A stretch of DNA of 64,000 nucleotides, taken from positions 5,970,662-6,034,661 of the forward strand of contig NC_035161.2 in the NCBI RefSeq assembly GCF_001659605.2, read 5' to 3'. The translations under genes were made by a program, and so were the position numbers. The notes beneath the pieces are model-generated. The model ran no database searches. It was not told the DNA's origin and saw only the letters and a program-made list of their open reading frames with translations. Every line of letters starts with the position of its first letter. Position 1 is the stretch's first letter. Shown here piece after piece: positions 1 to 11,430 of the stretch. Source of the stretch: Manihot esculenta (taxonomy: Eukaryota; Streptophyta; Magnoliopsida; Malpighiales; Euphorbiaceae).

Positions 1-330
1 TTCTACCCTGCAGAAGGACGCCAGGCTTGTAGAAGATAGGGTCCGGCTAGCCTGCGAGGAGCACCTGTAGAGTACAAGGACTCTGCTGAGCTGAAGGCCA
101 AGATTGAGCAGGCCTGCGAAGTGCGACTTATGGAGTACAAGGCTACTGATGTGATAAAAGAGGATTTATACAACTCAGCCTTCCGCATGCTCGCCTCCGG
201 GTTCAATCAAGGCCTGAAGCCAGCTAGGGATGGCCCATCCACTCCGTTGGTGGCCCTTCGAGTTCCCGAAGTCGACTCTAATGGTGAGGAGGTGTGCTAC
301 AGAGAGGATGATAACCCATTGCCTAAATGA
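1..330 (+). pseudogene. 3' end of an antisense extra ORF of the left Tat element
   Basis: An open stretch on the strand opposite to the Tat gag-pol, ending in TGA at 328..330. From 70 onwards it reads in one frame: a charged, probably coiled-coil part (ELKAKIEQACEVRLMEYK) followed by EDLYNSAFRMLASGFNQGLK and an acidic tail. Before about position 65 the compatible coding sense (QKDARLVEDRVRLACEEHL) is in a different frame and meets a TAG, so the copy is frameshifted. Extra ORFs in antisense orientation between pol and the 3' LTR are known from plant Tat elements, and this placement fits. The N-terminal part is outside the window. I do not know its biochemical role; membership of the plant 'putative gypsy type transposon' family is plausible but unproved. 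Confidence 0.5.
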
Positions 331-434
331 GCTCCTCCCCTGCCAGCTGGACCCCAGGGAGAAGACACTGTAAATAAGCCCTTGAACGATCTTGTCAAGT
401 TCGGGCTCTTCCTCTGTAAATAAGTAAACAAATA

Positions 435-440
435 AATAAA
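435..440 (+). terminator. Candidate polyadenylation hexamer AATAAA
   Basis: Overlapping AATAAA hexamers lie about 100 bases after the stop of the antisense ORF, followed by a T-rich stretch. Position and strand fit a 3'-end signal for that ORF. The surrounding DNA is AT-rich, so chance occurrence is possible. Confidence 0.35.
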
Positions 441-909
441 GATATTTTTCTTTGTATATTCTGCCTTTGTGTTTATTTATTTGTTGTAATTTTATTTCTT
501 GTCTTTTTACTTGACGTCTGAATATATGACGATCTGGGAGTACACAGTAATAATAAATGATATTTCTCCTCAGCATATGCTTTGTTTATACTTAGATTAT
601 TTTCTGTACATATTTTTTTCTTTGCTTTGTCGAGCTGCTCAGTCCCTTCAGGACTTAACTCATCTTTATTATCTAACTTGTGAACGTCTTCTAACTTGCC
701 TTAACATAAGAGCCTTAAGCTGTATGCTTACTTAATAAATTCCAACTTACCTAACCTACTTAATTAACAGACTAAATTATCCTCTGCATGACTTTGTCAC
801 CAGGATAGATCCAGGTTGAGAGCTCGAAATTTTGCTAAGTTTTTTAACTCGTAAGTTTTTTCCATTCTCATGAGGGTACTTATGTCATTTTACCTGTGAC
901 CTCCTTGGT

Positions 910-914
910 GCCAC
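910..914. repeat. Target-site duplication of element A, left copy (GCCAC)
   Basis: GCCAC directly abuts the first base of the left LTR of element A and is repeated at 10703..10707 directly after the right LTR. A 5-bp duplication is normal for Ty3/gypsy integration. Confidence 0.9.
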
Positions 915-3137
915 TGTAACGACCCGAAAATCGGACCGCTACCGGCGCTAGGATCCGGGTCGACTTAAGGCCGCCGGGACCCGTAGCAAGCCTAACATAA
1001 TACCTGTAAACCTGTATAATCCCATACATGATCAACAATAAGCATAAAAATTAAAACTTTTCTTTCCATAAACATCAACCAAACTCAACCTGTGCATAAA
1101 TATGAACATAACTTTGATCCCTCTGTGGGATCTCATCTGTGCCCTCAAAGGGTAACATAACCTGTGTTGAGCTGGTTTACATGAACATCAACAAAACCTC
1201 TAAGATCATGTATAAAAAGGGATACAACATTCTATGGTCAAGCACATACTAACATCCATAAAACTCATTACATAACTATACTGTACTTTTACATTACAAT
1301 TTGATCATGTCCATTGCTAGCTATTACATAAGCAAGACTTCTTTACTCTATCCGGACTCCCGTACTATATCCTGTACCTGTAAGCCTGGGGGAAAAGGGA
1401 GAGGGGTGAGCTAAAAGCCCAGTGAGTAGAGCTAGTAAAAACACATTAACACTATGCTCAAATGGAATGCATCATAACACAAACAATTCACATAAGGATT
1501 GAGTGAACTCGTCACCAATTAGTCCAAGTTAACTCTGTGCCAGGCCTGTAGAATGGGGTCCTGGTCTTTCCTGTCAGAACATACATTACTTACCATGTTC
1601 CCAGGGCCTCCTCTGGGCTCCTGGTCTTCGAGTCCCATAACCGTACCTTACTCTGTGCCAGGCCTGTAGACTGGGGCCTGGACTTGCTTACTCTGTGCCA
1701 GGCCTGTAGCATGGGGCCTGGTCTTCCTGTCTTGGACTAATTGGGTCATCCAACATTCACCCACAACAACAACAATTTATGCAATGCGGCATATTCGTGA
1801 AACTAATGCAATTATCCTATTGCATAATTATGATGCATGAAACATGATAAAACATTTAGTTTAGAAGATTAAGTTTAGTTCCACTCACCTCTGGCTGACT
1901 CTGACAACACCGCAGCTGAACTCACTGCTGGGGTCCTCGGTTCCTCGGGTCCGAACCTACACAGGTGGACTCAAATGAGGGACCAAAAATACCTGAACAT
2001 AACTATAAACTACTCCCCAAAAAAACCCCCTAAAACATCCTGAAAACATCACAGAAAATATGCATGAAATGGCTGAACAGGGCACTTTCGGCGGCACCTT
2101 CGGCGGCCGAAAGTCCTGGACAGAGACGAAACTCAGGCAGGTTCGGCGGCACCTTCGGCGGCCGAAAGTCCCAGACAGAGACGAAAGTCTCTTTTCGGGG
2201 GCAACTTCGGCAGCCGAATGGCCTGCCTCCCCAGCCATGTTCGGCGGCCGAAAGTACCTTCGGCTGCCGAACCTGGTTTCTGCCAAAGGGCAGAAACTTG
2301 GCTCCCTTAACACATTTCGCCTCCAAACCTTCCAAACATGCATATTTTTCAACCAAAGCATGCATACAAGTTCCTAGGGGTCTCAAACAAACATATACCC
2401 CATCTACAACACTTCAAACATACTCAAACAACACGCATTGTTCAAAACATCAATATATATACCCATAACTCAACATATACCCTAGCATGCATTTCTACCC
2501 TTAGATCTTGCATAAAACTTATTTAGAACACATAATAAGGGTGGATCCGAGCTTACCTCTTGAAGAAATGAGAGGGAAGACGATCCTAGCTTGGAGATGA
2601 AGAGATTGAGCTCCTTGAACCTCCAAGCACCCAAAACTTGCTCTTTGCTCACAAATCTTCAAAATAGAAGTTAAAACTCGTGAAAACCATGAAAGATCTA
2701 GGGAAAACACTCAAGATTGAGGGAGGAGCGGCGGAGACTCACCTTGGCCGACAATGGGAGAGAAAAGCTCGCCCGTGCGGACCAAAGGGACCCTTTTATA
2801 TGTGGCTGGCCAGGCCACGTTCGGGGGCCGAAAGTGCCTCCGTATCCATGCAATGTTCGGCGGCCGAACATGAGGTTCGGCGGCCGAACCCTGACTTCCC
2901 TCACTCATGCTTTCGGGGGCCTAACGTGCCTCCAAAACGCATGCATGTTCGGCGGCCGAACTTGACTTTCGGCGGCCGAACCTGGGTTTTCCCTCCAAAG
3001 CTATTTTCATGTAAAAACTCATTTAAAACATAAAAACATTTCATAAAAACATGACTCTACCCTTCTAGAGGTCTCCGACATCCGAGATTCCATCGGACGA
3101 TAGGAATTCCGATACCGGAGTCTAGCCGGGTATTACA
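915..3137 (-). repeat. 3' LTR of element A
   Basis: Bounded by TGTAAC and TATTACA on the plus strand, with extended imperfect terminal inverted repeats (TGTAA..CCCG at one end, CGGG..TTACA at the other, in element sense). Inside, in plus coordinates, are a tandem block of CCAGG/CCTGG repeats (about 1538..1723), an exon-like block (1889..1956 with splice-like borders), two clusters of TTCGG-nnn-CCGAA units (about 2087..2280 and 2817..2990), and a TATA-like site equivalent to that at 10358. ORFs read inside it arise from the repeated units and are not genes. Confidence 0.95.
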
Positions 3138-3150
3138 TTCTCCCCCCCTT
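3138..3150 (-). other. Polypurine tract of element A
   Basis: On the minus strand this is an uninterrupted purine run, AAGGGGGGGAGAA-like, directly before the 3' LTR. It is the expected primer for plus-strand DNA synthesis. The same tract is found at the same place in B2, C1, D and E. Confidence 0.9.
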
Positions 3151-3152
3151 AA

Positions 3153-3174
3153 GAACATTCGTCCCCGAATGTTC
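3153..3174 (-). other. Conserved stem-loop before the polypurine tract (element A)
   Basis: A perfect 9-bp inverted repeat, GAACATTCG and CGAATGTTC, separated by four bases (GGGA in element sense), lies between the pol stop and the polypurine tract. The same hairpin occurs in C1, D and E, and a G:U-compatible variant in B2. Function unknown. Confidence 0.75.
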
Positions 3175-3235
3175 CTCAACTAGCACATGCAAGGCATACA
3201 ACATCTCGTACACATAAAACACGTAGAGACTAACC

Positions 3236-6200
3236 TTAAAAGAGATGAGGATATTGCCGGAGCATAGACTCCCGTGTCTCCCAAGTACACTCCTCAATAT
3301 TGTGGTGGTTCCAAAGGACTTTCACCATCGGGATTTCCTTGTTCCTTAGCTTTCTGATCTGGGTGTCTAGGATCCGTACTGGCTGCTCAACATAGGTGAG
3401 ATCCTCTTGGATCTCCACATCAGGCTCACTAAGAACCTTGCCCGGATCTGACACGAACTTTCTCAACATAGAAACATGGAAAACCGGATGGATTCTCTCC
3501 ATCGAAGCAGGTAAATCCAGCTTGTACGATACATTCCCAATCTTTTGCAAGACTTCGAAGGGTCCGATGTACCGCGGAGCCAGCTTACCCTTTTTCCCGA
3601 ACCGAACCACTCCTTTCATCGGAGACACCTTGAGCAATACCAGATCCCCCTCCTGAAACTCTACTAGTCTTCTGCGGATGTCTGCATAACTCTTCTGTCT
3701 GCTTGCAGCTGTCTTGATTCTTTCTCTGATCATGGGCACCACCCTGTTGGTGATCTCTACTAGCTCGGGCCCTGCTAAGGACCTTTCTCCTACCTCTTCC
3801 CAGCAAACAGGTGATCTGCACTTCCTTCCATATAAAGCTTCATATGGAGCCATCCCGATGCTAGCATGATGACTGTTATTGTAGGCAAACTCCACCAAAG
3901 GTAGATGCTGCCTCCAAGAACCGCCAAAGTCCAGCACGCACATTCTTAGCATATCTTCTATGGTTTGGATGGTCCTCTCTGACTGTCCGTCTGTCTGTGG
4001 ATGGAAGGCAGTGCTAAAATCCAATCTAGTACCCATGGCGTTCTGCAGACTCCGCCAAAACCTGGAGGTGAACTGGGGCCCTCTATCTGACACTATAGAA
4101 ACAGGAACCCCATGCAGTCTGACTATCTCGTCAACGTACACCTGTGCCAACTTGTCCACAGAATAGCCACTCCTGACAGGGATAAAGTGAGCAGATTTGG
4201 TGAGTCTGTCCACAATCACCCATATGGAGTCCAATCTGTTGGACGTCGCCGGTAACCCCACTACGAAGTCCATAGCTATATTTTCCCATTTCCACTCTGG
4301 AATAGGTAGCGGGTTAAGCATTCCAGCCGGCTTCTGATGTTCCAGCTTCACCCTCTGACATACTTCGCAGGCTGACACAAACTGTGCCACTTCCCTCTTC
4401 ATCGCTGGCCACCAATAAACCTTTTTCAGATCTTGATACATCTTGGTGGCTCCGGGGTGAATGCTGTATCTTGCATTATGAGCCTCTCTCATAATGTCTC
4501 CTTTTAGCTCTATGTCATCTGGTACACACAATCGACTCCCATAGCGGAGGATCCCCTTATTGTCGAATCTGAACTCACTGTCCTTGCCTGACTGAATCGT
4601 CCTGGCAATCTTTACTAACTCAGGGTCCTCATGCTGTTTCTGAGCCACCTGCTCCAGAAACACGGGTGTCACTTTCATCTGAGCAACCAAGGCACCTGTA
4701 CCAGACAACTCCAACTGTAGACCTTCCTCAATGAGCTTGTAAAACTCCTTCACCACTGGTCTCCTCTCTGCCGTGATGTGGGATAGACTGCCTAGTGACT
4801 TCCGGCTTAGGGCGTCTGCCACGACATTCGCCTTACCCGGATGATACTGAATCTTGCAATCATAGTCACTCAGCAGCTCTACCCATCTCCTCTGCCTCAA
4901 ATTCAAATCCCTCTGACTCAAGATGTACTGCAAGCTTTTATGATCTGTGAAGATCTCACATTTTACCCCATAGAGGTAATGCCTCCACATCTTGAGTGCA
5001 AAGATTACTGCTGCCATCTCAAGGTCATGTGTGGGGTAATTCAACTCATGCTTCTTTAGCTGCCTAGAAGCATAAGCAATTACCCTCTCATTTTGCATAA
5101 GCACACAACCCAGTCCCACTCGGGACGCATCACAAAAGACTGTAAAGTCCTCACCACTAGATGGCAAAGCTAAAACTGGTGCTGAAGTCAACCTCTTCTT
5201 AAGCTCTTCAAAACTCTCTTCGCACTGGTCGGTCCACAGAAATTTCTGATTCTTCCTGGTTAGTCTGGTTAGAGGAGCTGCTATCTTTGAGAAGTCCTGA
5301 ACGAACCTCCTGTAGTAACCTACCAAACCCAAGAAACTCCTGATCTCTGTCACTGAAGTGGGTCTAGGCCAGTTAGCCACAGTCTCTGTCTTCTTGGGGT
5401 CTACCTCTATTCCATTCTCTGATACTACATGCCCCAAGAATGAAATGCTCCTTAGCCAGAACTCACACTTGGAGAACTTGGCATACAAGCCATGCTCCCT
5501 CAAGGTCTGTAGAACCATCCTCAGATGATGGGCATGCTCCTCTGCATTCCTGGAATACACTAAGATATCATCTATGAAGACAATAACAAAGTGATCCAGG
5601 TATTGGCTAAACACTCTATTCATGAGGTCCATGAATGCTGCAGGGGCGTTAGTTAACCCGAACGGCATCACAAGGAACTCAAAATGCCCATATCTGGTCC
5701 TGAAAGCCGTCTTTGGAACGTCCTCTTCCCTGATCCTCAACTGGTGGTACCCCGATCTCAGATCTATTTTGGAGAAACAACCCGCTCCTGCTAGCTGGTC
5801 GAATAGATCGTCGATCCTTGGCAATGGGTACTTATTCTTGGTAGTGACTTTGTTCAACTGCCTGTAGTCGATACAAAGTCTAAGGGATCCATCCTTCTTT
5901 CTCACAAACAAGACTGGAGCACCCCAGGGTGAGGTACTCGGTCGGATGAAGCCCTTGTCTACCAGCTCCTGTAACTGCTCCTTCAACTCTTTCAATTCTG
6001 CTGGCGCCATCCTATAGGGAGGGATAGAGATCGGTCGAGTTCCAGGCATCAGTTCTATTTCGAACTCTATCTCCCTAGCAGGTGGTAAACCTGGCAGCTC
6101 GTCTGGGAACACATCTAAGAACTCTCTAACCACTGGCACCGAGGCGGGCTCTCTAACCTGACTATTTAGCTCTCTCACATGAGCCAAATACCCCTGACAT

Positions 6201-8206
6201 CCCCTCCTAAGCAACCTACGAGCCTGAAGAGCTGAGATCAGACCTCTAGGTGTACCCCTCTTGTCTCCTCTGAAGACGACCTCTGACCCATCCTGATCTC
6301 TGAACCTGACTACCTTGTCCCTGCAGTCCAAGGTAGCACCATGGGTAGATAACCAGTCCATCCCTAGAATGACGTCAAAGTCTGTCAAATCTAGAACCAC
6401 AAGGTCGGCGGACATGCATCTCCCCTCAACAAAAACTGGACTACACTGACAGACTGACTCTGCCACTGATGGATCACACTTGGGTCCACTGACCCAGAGA
6501 GGACACTCTAACTCAGAGATCATCAATCCCAACCTCTCTACGGCCCTCGGAGCAATAAAAGAATGAGATGCACCAGGGTCCATCAAAGCATATACATCCG
6601 AACATCCAATGACGAGATTACCTGCCACCACGGTGTTGGATGCGTCTGCCTCCTGCTGTGTCATTGTGAAGATCCGTGCTGGGGCTGATGGACCTTCACC
6701 TCTGAAACCCGCTGAAGAAGAGGCTGCTCCTCTCCCTCTGCCTCTGCCACTGGCCTGAGTCATGGCTGGAGCTGCTGGCTGCGCTACACTGCCTGAAGCT
6801 GTCTGCTGGGACTGAGCCATCGGGGCTGCTCTTGGACAATCTCGAGCTATATGCCCCTCCTGACCACATCTGAAGCAAGTGTTTGTCCCAAACCGACATA
6901 CTCCCCTGTGTGGCCTACCACACCTCGCACATACTGCATTATCCGCACCACTCCCAAATCCCAGACTGGACTTGACTTTACTCCAGAACTTGTTCTTCTT
7001 ACCCTTGGGTTTACCCCATCTCTTACTGCCTGAAGTTGCTGCACTCAAGGTAGAGGGATCTACCCTTCCCCCTCCCGGAGTTTTAGAACCAGAAGCTTGT
7101 GCCACTGTCTGCTTAACTGTCCCCTGAACGATGGCACTAGCCTCCATTCTCCTAGCCATGTCTACTATGACGTGAAAACTCTCTCTATCTGCTGACTGTA
7201 CCAAGGAGGAATACCTGGGATGGAGCTTCATGATATACCTCCTCGACTTCTTCTGGTCTGTGCTAAGGTCTTGCCCTGCAAAAGGCAGCAACTCCATAAA
7301 CCTGTCAGTATATTCGTCTACACTCATGTCATCAGTTTGCCTCAACTGCTCGAATTCTATCATTTTCAATTCCCTTGAACTATCAGGGAAAGCCCATCCT
7401 GCAAACTCGTTTGCAAACTCTTCCCAAGTCATGCTGTCCACTCTCGGGTTCACATAATTCTTGAACCACTCCCGTGCCTTCTTGCACTTAAGCGTGAACC
7501 CAGCCATCTGAATGGCTCTACTGTCATCCGCCCCTATCTCGTCTGTAATTGCCTTGACCCGCTCCAAGTACACGAACGGATCATCACCAGTCTCAAACTG
7601 GGGAGCACCCAGCTTCATATAGTCTGTCATCTTAACCTTGCTCCCACTGGCTGAGCTAGGTCTAGGAGGTTGAGTAACTGGGGCTGCTGGTTCTGTAGGT
7701 GGTGGAGGTGGTGCAACATTTTCTGAGGTAGGGTTTGCTGGATTTGGATAGTAGGGTGGAGGTGGATACATTGGATACTGAGAGTATGGTGGGTAGTATG
7801 GTGGGTATGGCATCTGTGTGGGATAAGGGCTAAAACTAGGGTTATCCGATGTACCTCCCATCGAATACCCTGGATGGTGTGAATAGGGTGGGTAATGATG
7901 TGGCTGGACATAACTCGAGGCCTGAATGCCTCCTTCTGATTCTCCCATGCCCTCTTCCGGCATGCTCACACCGAGACTGCCATCCCTCCTCTGATCTACT
8001 TCCATATCCTCAGACACTCCTCCCTGCACTGTTCCTCTGACTGATCTGCTCCTACCCAGATCCAGAGACCTTCTAGGGTCTCTTACTGCTCTGTCCCTGT
8101 TGGACCTGCTTGACATTGCCCTAGGCAATGTAGGAGGACGGGCGCTCATGCCCTCATCCTCAGGTGGTACTCCAGTCAATCTTGCTGATCGACGAGTTCC
8201 TCTCAT
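3236..8206 (-). CDS. Intact gag-pol polyprotein of element A
   Basis: One frame encodes all retrotransposon proteins for copying and integration. I take the start at [10 protein letters not shown] (8206) because this Met is shared by all five copies, while upstream residues vary; the open frame extends to 8230. Residues counted from 8230: capsid-like gag about 200-370; CCHC zinc knuckle C452-C455-H460-C465; protease Asp551 in DPGAS; RT with D823 and the FIDD motif D887/D888; RNase H D1034, E1071, D1096, D1139; integrase zinc region H1251, H1258, C1288, C1291 and catalytic D1321, D1382, E1418; then a chromodomain-like C-terminus about 1611-1664, known in this group to bind marked chromatin. 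The N-terminal third is basic and then Pro/Tyr-rich. All expected catalytic residues are present and no frameshift was seen. Expression is unknown. Confidence 0.95.
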   Translation of the reverse strand: MRGTRRSARLTGVPPEDEGMSARPPTLPRAMSSRSNRDRAVRDPRRSLDLGRSRSVRGTVQGGVSEDMEVDQRRDGSLGVSMPEEGMGESEGGIQASSYVQPHHYPPYSHHPGYSMGGTSDNPSFSPYPTQMPYPPYYPPYSQYPMYPPPPYYPNPANPTSENVAPPPPPTEPAAPVTQPPRPSSASGSKVKMTDYMKLGAPQFETGDDPFVYLERVKAITDEIGADDSRAIQMAGFTLKCKKAREWFKNYVNPRVDSMTWEEFANEFAGWAFPDSSRELKMIEFEQLRQTDDMSVDEYTDRFMELLPFAGQDLSTDQKKSRRYIMKLHPRYSSLVQSADRESFHVIVDMARRMEASAIVQGTVKQTVAQASGSKTPGGGRVDPSTLSAATSGSKRWGKPKGKKNKFWSKVKSSLGFGSGADNAVCARCGRPHRGVCRFGTNTCFRCGQEGHIARDCPRAAPMAQSQQTASGSVAQPAAPAMTQASGRGRGRGAASSSAGFRGEGPSAPARIFTMTQQEADASNTVVAGNLVIGCSDVYALMDPGASHSFIAPRAVERLGLMISELECPLWVSGPKCDPSVAESVCQCSPVFVEGRCMSADLVVLDLTDFDVILGMDWLSTHGATLDCRDKVVRFRDQDGSEVVFRGDKRGTPRGLISALQARRLLRRGCQGYLAHVRELNSQVREPASVPVVREFLDVFPDELPGLPPAREIEFEIELMPGTRPISIPPYRMAPAELKELKEQLQELVDKGFIRPSTSPWGAPVLFVRKKDGSLRLCIDYRQLNKVTTKNKYPLPRIDDLFDQLAGAGCFSKIDLRSGYHQLRIREEDVPKTAFRTRYGHFEFLVMPFGLTNAPAAFMDLMNRVFSQYLDHFVIVFIDDILVYSRNAEEHAHHLRMVLQTLREHGLYAKFSKCEFWLRSISFLGHVVSENGIEVDPKKTETVANWPRPTSVTEIRSFLGLVGYYRRFVQDFSKIAAPLTRLTRKNQKFLWTDQCEESFEELKKRLTSAPVLALPSSGEDFTVFCDASRVGLGCVLMQNERVIAYASRQLKKHELNYPTHDLEMAAVIFALKMWRHYLYGVKCEIFTDHKSLQYILSQRDLNLRQRRWVELLSDYDCKIQYHPGKANVVADALSRKSLGSLSHITAERRPVVKEFYKLIEEGLQLELSGTGALVAQMKVTPVFLEQVAQKQHEDPELVKIARTIQSGKDSEFRFDNKGILRYGSRLCVPDDIELKGDIMREAHNARYSIHPGATKMYQDLKKVYWWPAMKREVAQFVSACEVCQRVKLEHQKPAGMLNPLPIPEWKWENIAMDFVVGLPATSNRLDSIWVIVDRLTKSAHFIPVRSGYSVDKLAQVYVDEIVRLHGVPVSIVSDRGPQFTSRFWRSLQNAMGTRLDFSTAFHPQTDGQSERTIQTIEDMLRMCVLDFGGSWRQHLPLVEFAYNNSHHASIGMAPYEALYGRKCRSPVCWEEVGERSLAGPELVEITNRVVPMIRERIKTAASRQKSYADIRRRLVEFQEGDLVLLKVSPMKGVVRFGKKGKLAPRYIGPFEVLQKIGNVSYKLDLPASMERIHPVFHVSMLRKFVSDPGKVLSEPDVEIQEDLTYVEQPVRILDTQIRKLRNKEIPMVKVLWNHHNIEECTWETRESMLRQYPHLF

Positions 8207-8464
8207 CCTGTTTTCTGAAAAACAGTACACAACACATAAACATTAGCATTATCTGGTTCATGTGGGCACACATGAACCCTCATCACATACATCACATATC
8301 ATAGCATATCATTAATGCACATGCATAAAGTCATGGCATTTCACATCATCATGCAAGACAGGACTCCACATCCTATCCTAGTGGACATGATCTTTTCCTA
8401 TTGTGCTTGACCTTCTATAACCTCTATGAGCCCGACACTCTAGGTCCGACCATATGAACCTAGG
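8207..8464 (-). other. Untranslated leader of element A between PBS and gag
   Basis: Spacer between primer site and gag. A pyrimidine tract ending in TTTTTCAG (AG at 8215..8216 in plus coordinates) stands 8 bases before the gag ATG and resembles a 3' splice site. It is conserved in C1, D and E, and as a TTCTCCAG version in B2. No coding sequence. Confidence 0.55.
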
Positions 8465-8476
8465 GCTCTGATACCA
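8465..8476 (-). other. Primer-binding site of element A (initiator Met tRNA)
   Basis: TGGTATCAGAGC in element sense, three bases inside the 5' LTR. It matches the 3' end complement of plant initiator methionine tRNA, the usual minus-strand primer of chromoviruses. Confidence 0.93.
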
Positions 8477-8479
8477 TTC

Positions 8480-10702
8480 TGTAACGACCCGAAAATCGGA
8501 CCGCTACCGGCGCTAGGATCCGGGTCGACTTAAGGCCGCCGGGACCCGTAGCAAGCCTAACATAATACCTGTAAACCTGTATAATCCCATACATGATCAA
8601 CAATAAGCATAAAAATTAAAACTTTTCTTTCCATAAACATCAACCAAACTCAACCTGTGCATAAATATGAACATAACTTTGATCCCTCTGTGGGATCTCA
8701 TCTGTGCCCTCAAAGGGTAACATAACCTGTGTTGAGCTGGTTTACATGAACATCAACAAAACCTCTAAGATCATGTATAAAAAGGGATACAACATTCTAT
8801 GGTCAAGCACATACTAACATCCATAAAACTCATTACATAACTATACTGTACTTTTACATTACAATTTGATCATGTCCATTGCTAGCTATTACATAAGCAA
8901 GACTTCTTTACTCTATCCGGACTCCCGTACTATATCCTGTACCTGTAAGCCTGGGGGAAAAGGGAGAGGGGTGAGCTAAAAGCCCAGTGAGTAGAGCTAG
9001 TAAAAACACATTAACACTATGCTCAAATGGAATGCATCATAACACAAACAATTCACATAAGGATTGAGTGAACTCGTCACCAATTAGTCCAAGTTAACTC
9101 TGTGCCAGGCCTGTAGAATGGGGTCCTGGTCTTTCCTGTCAGAACATACATTACTTACCATGTTCCCAGGGTCTCCTCTGGGCTCCTGGTCTTCGAGTCC
9201 CATAACCGTACCTTACTCTGTGCCAGGCCTGTAGACTGGGGCCTGGACTTGCTTACTCTGTGCCAGGCCTGTAGCATGGGGCCTGGTCTTCCTGTCTTGG
9301 ACTAATTGGGTCATCCAACATTCACCCACAACAACAACAATTTATGCAATGCGGCATATTCGTGAAACTAATGCAATTATCCTATTGCATAATTATGATG
9401 CATGAAACATGATAAAACATTTAGTTTAGAAGATTAAGTTTAGTTCCACTCACCTCTGGCTGACTCTGACAACACCGCAGCTGAACTCACTGCTGGGGTC
9501 CTCGGTTCCTCGGGTCCGAACCTACACAGGTGGACTCAAATGAGGGACCAAAAATACCTGAACATAACTATAAACTACTCCCCAAAAAAACCCCCTAAAA
9601 CATCCTGAAAACATCACAGAAAATATGCATGAAATGGCTGAACAGGGCACTTTCGGCGGCACCTTCGGCGGCCGAAAGTCCTGGACAGAGACGAAACTCA
9701 GGCAGGTTCGGCGGCACCTTCGGCGGCCGAAAGTCCCAGACAGAGACGAAAGTCTCTTTTCGGGGGCAACTTCGGCAGCCGAATGGCCTGCCTCCCCAGC
9801 CATGTTCGGCGGCCGAAAGTACCTTCGGCTGCCGAACCTGGTTTCTGCCAAAGGGCAGAAACTTGGCTCCCTTAACACATTTCGCCTCCAAACCTTCCAA
9901 ACATGCATATTTTTCAACCAAAGCATGCATACAAGTTCCTAGGGGTCTCAAACAAACATATACCCCATCTACAACACTTCAAACATACTCAAACAACACG
10001 CATTGTTCAAAACATCAATATATATACCCATAACTCAACATATACCCTAGCATGCATTTCTACCCTTAGATCTTGCATAAAACTTATTTAGAACACATAA
10101 TAAGGGTGGATCCGAGCTTACCTCTTGAAGAAATGAGAGGGAAGACGATCCTAGCTTGGAGATGAAGAGATTGAGCTCCTTGAACCTCCAAGCACCCAAA
10201 ACTTGCTCTTTGCTCACAAATCTTCAAAATAGAAGTTAAAACTCGTGAAAACCATGAAAGATCTAGGGAAAACACTCAAGATTGAGGGAGGAGCGGCGGA
10301 GACTCACCTTGGCCGACAATGGGAGAGAAAAGCTCGCCCGTGCGGACCAAAGGGACCCTTTTATATGTGGCTGGCCAGGCCACGTTCGGGGGCCGAAAGT
10401 GCCTCCGTATCCATGCAATGTTCGGCGGCCGAACATGAGGTTCGGCGGCCGAACCCTGACTTCCCTCACTCATGCTTTCGGGGGCCTAACGTGCCTCCAA
10501 AACGCATGCATGTTCGGCGGCCGAACTTGACTTTCGGCGGCCGAACCTGGGTTTTCCCTCCAAAGCTATTTTCATGTAAAAACTCATTTAAAACATAAAA
10601 ACATTTCATAAAAACATGACTCTACCCTTCTAGAGGTCTCCGACATCCGAGATTCCATCGGACGATAGGAATTCCGATACCGGAGTCTAGCCGGGTATTA
10701 CA
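8480..10702 (-). repeat. 5' LTR of element A
   Basis: Same length and practically the same sequence as the copy at 915..3137; it drives transcription leftwards through gag-pol. It ends in TATTACA next to the TSD GCCAC. Confidence 0.95.
10358..10365 (-). promoter_or_regulatory. Candidate TATA box of element A 5' LTR
   Basis: TATAAAAG on the minus strand, between the two clusters of TTCGG/CCGAA units. TATAAAAG or TATATAAG is kept at the matching place in the LTRs of B2, C1, D and E, which marks the probable U3/R boundary just downstream. Confidence 0.65.
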
Positions 10703-10707
10703 GCCAC
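10703..10707. repeat. Target-site duplication of element A, right copy (GCCAC)
   Basis: Second copy of the 5-bp duplication; the left Tat sequence resumes after it. Confidence 0.9.
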
Positions 10708-11430
10708 GAGCTCGGATATGTGATACTTGGAATGATCATCTTCGCGTATAAGTTTCTTCTTTTACTCAGTGTGATAGTTAAAAAAAATTATGAATTAAGC
10801 GCCATGAGTTATGAGCCTGTCTGAGCTACTAGGGATTCATCCGATCTTATGAGCTCGACTATTTCCGTGCATTTATGGTCTGTGGGTCCACTCGAATGGG
10901 AGCTCGGCTTTCTATTACTTTTCCACACTTGACTTATTTTGCTAATTTTATATGTTGTGAGCTGACTTGAACTAGGAGCTCGACTCTTTGTTTTCGTTTA
11001 CCTTTTTGTCTGTCCAGTGCCTGTGGGCCCTTTCACATAGGGAGTTTGGCTTTCTGTTACTTCTTTCACACTTAGCTTATTCTGCTTGAGTGCTTTTACA
11101 TGTCATGAGTTCATTCGAACTATGAGCTCGACTCTTTGTTTTTTACTTAGGCTTTTTCACGTGTTTATAACCTGTGAATCCATTTGTGCCCTGGGCTCGG
11201 GAGTTCAGATTTTCGTTTCCGGCCTTTGGGTGTCTCGAGCTCTTTTATGAGGTTGAACCTGATTCCTAAGTTATGTGTTGAGCTTTATGCAGGCCACGTT
11301 CTGGTCTGTATGTTTATTCATTTTGCCTTAGCTTTTCTTTTGAAGGGGGGCTTAGTGCCTTTGTTTTTCCTTTGTTGACCCTTCCTCCTTCAGCTCGGTT
11401 TTATGCGGATCTATTAAGGATTCAGGCTCA
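10708..11430 (-). other. 3' non-coding region of the left Tat element
   Basis: No ORF with recognisable product. Short phrases such as GAGCTCGACT, CTTTGTTTT and TTCACACTT recur irregularly about every 100-130 bases, suggesting a diverged longer-period tandem repeat upstream of the clearer array at 11431. Confidence 0.5.

Larger units (their letters stand above)
331..914. other. Non-coding part of the Tat 3' region
   Basis: Follows the stop of the antisense ORF and runs to the insertion site of element A. It is AT-rich and contains AATAAA hexamers near 431..440 that could end an antisense-ORF transcript. I see no further coding sequence. It continues at 10708 once element A is removed. Confidence 0.5.
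915..10702 (-). mobile_element. Element A: complete, apparently young Tekay-like chromovirus
   Basis: A 9,788-bp LTR retrotransposon on the minus strand. It has two 2,223-bp LTRs, a Met-initiator tRNA primer site, one uninterrupted gag-pol frame, a polypurine tract and a perfect 5-bp TSD. The LTR copies are offset by 7,565 bp throughout; by eye I found one difference (C at 1607, T at 9172). It sits in the 3' region of the left Tat element. Of the chromoviruses in the window it alone has an intact polyprotein, so it is the best candidate for a recently mobile copy. The C-terminal chromodomain-like region and the LTR, PBS and PPT layout support the Tekay/Del group, but a tree was not computed. 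Confidence 0.95.

Noticed and set aside
1957..2468. Overlapping ORFs of about 105-134 residues in the LTRs with repeated RRPKVP/FGGR/RPPKVPP phrases (also at 9522, 32129, 39793, 42458, 48603, 56211, 60008)
   Set aside because: They occur on both strands over the TTCGGCGGCCGAA arrays, change with unit copy number and have no conserved start; they are translations of a repeat.
6554..6592. DPGAS instead of DTG/DSG in the protease of element A
   Set aside because: The same residues occur in every copy here and DPG variants are known in related plant elements, so it is a family trait and not a defect.
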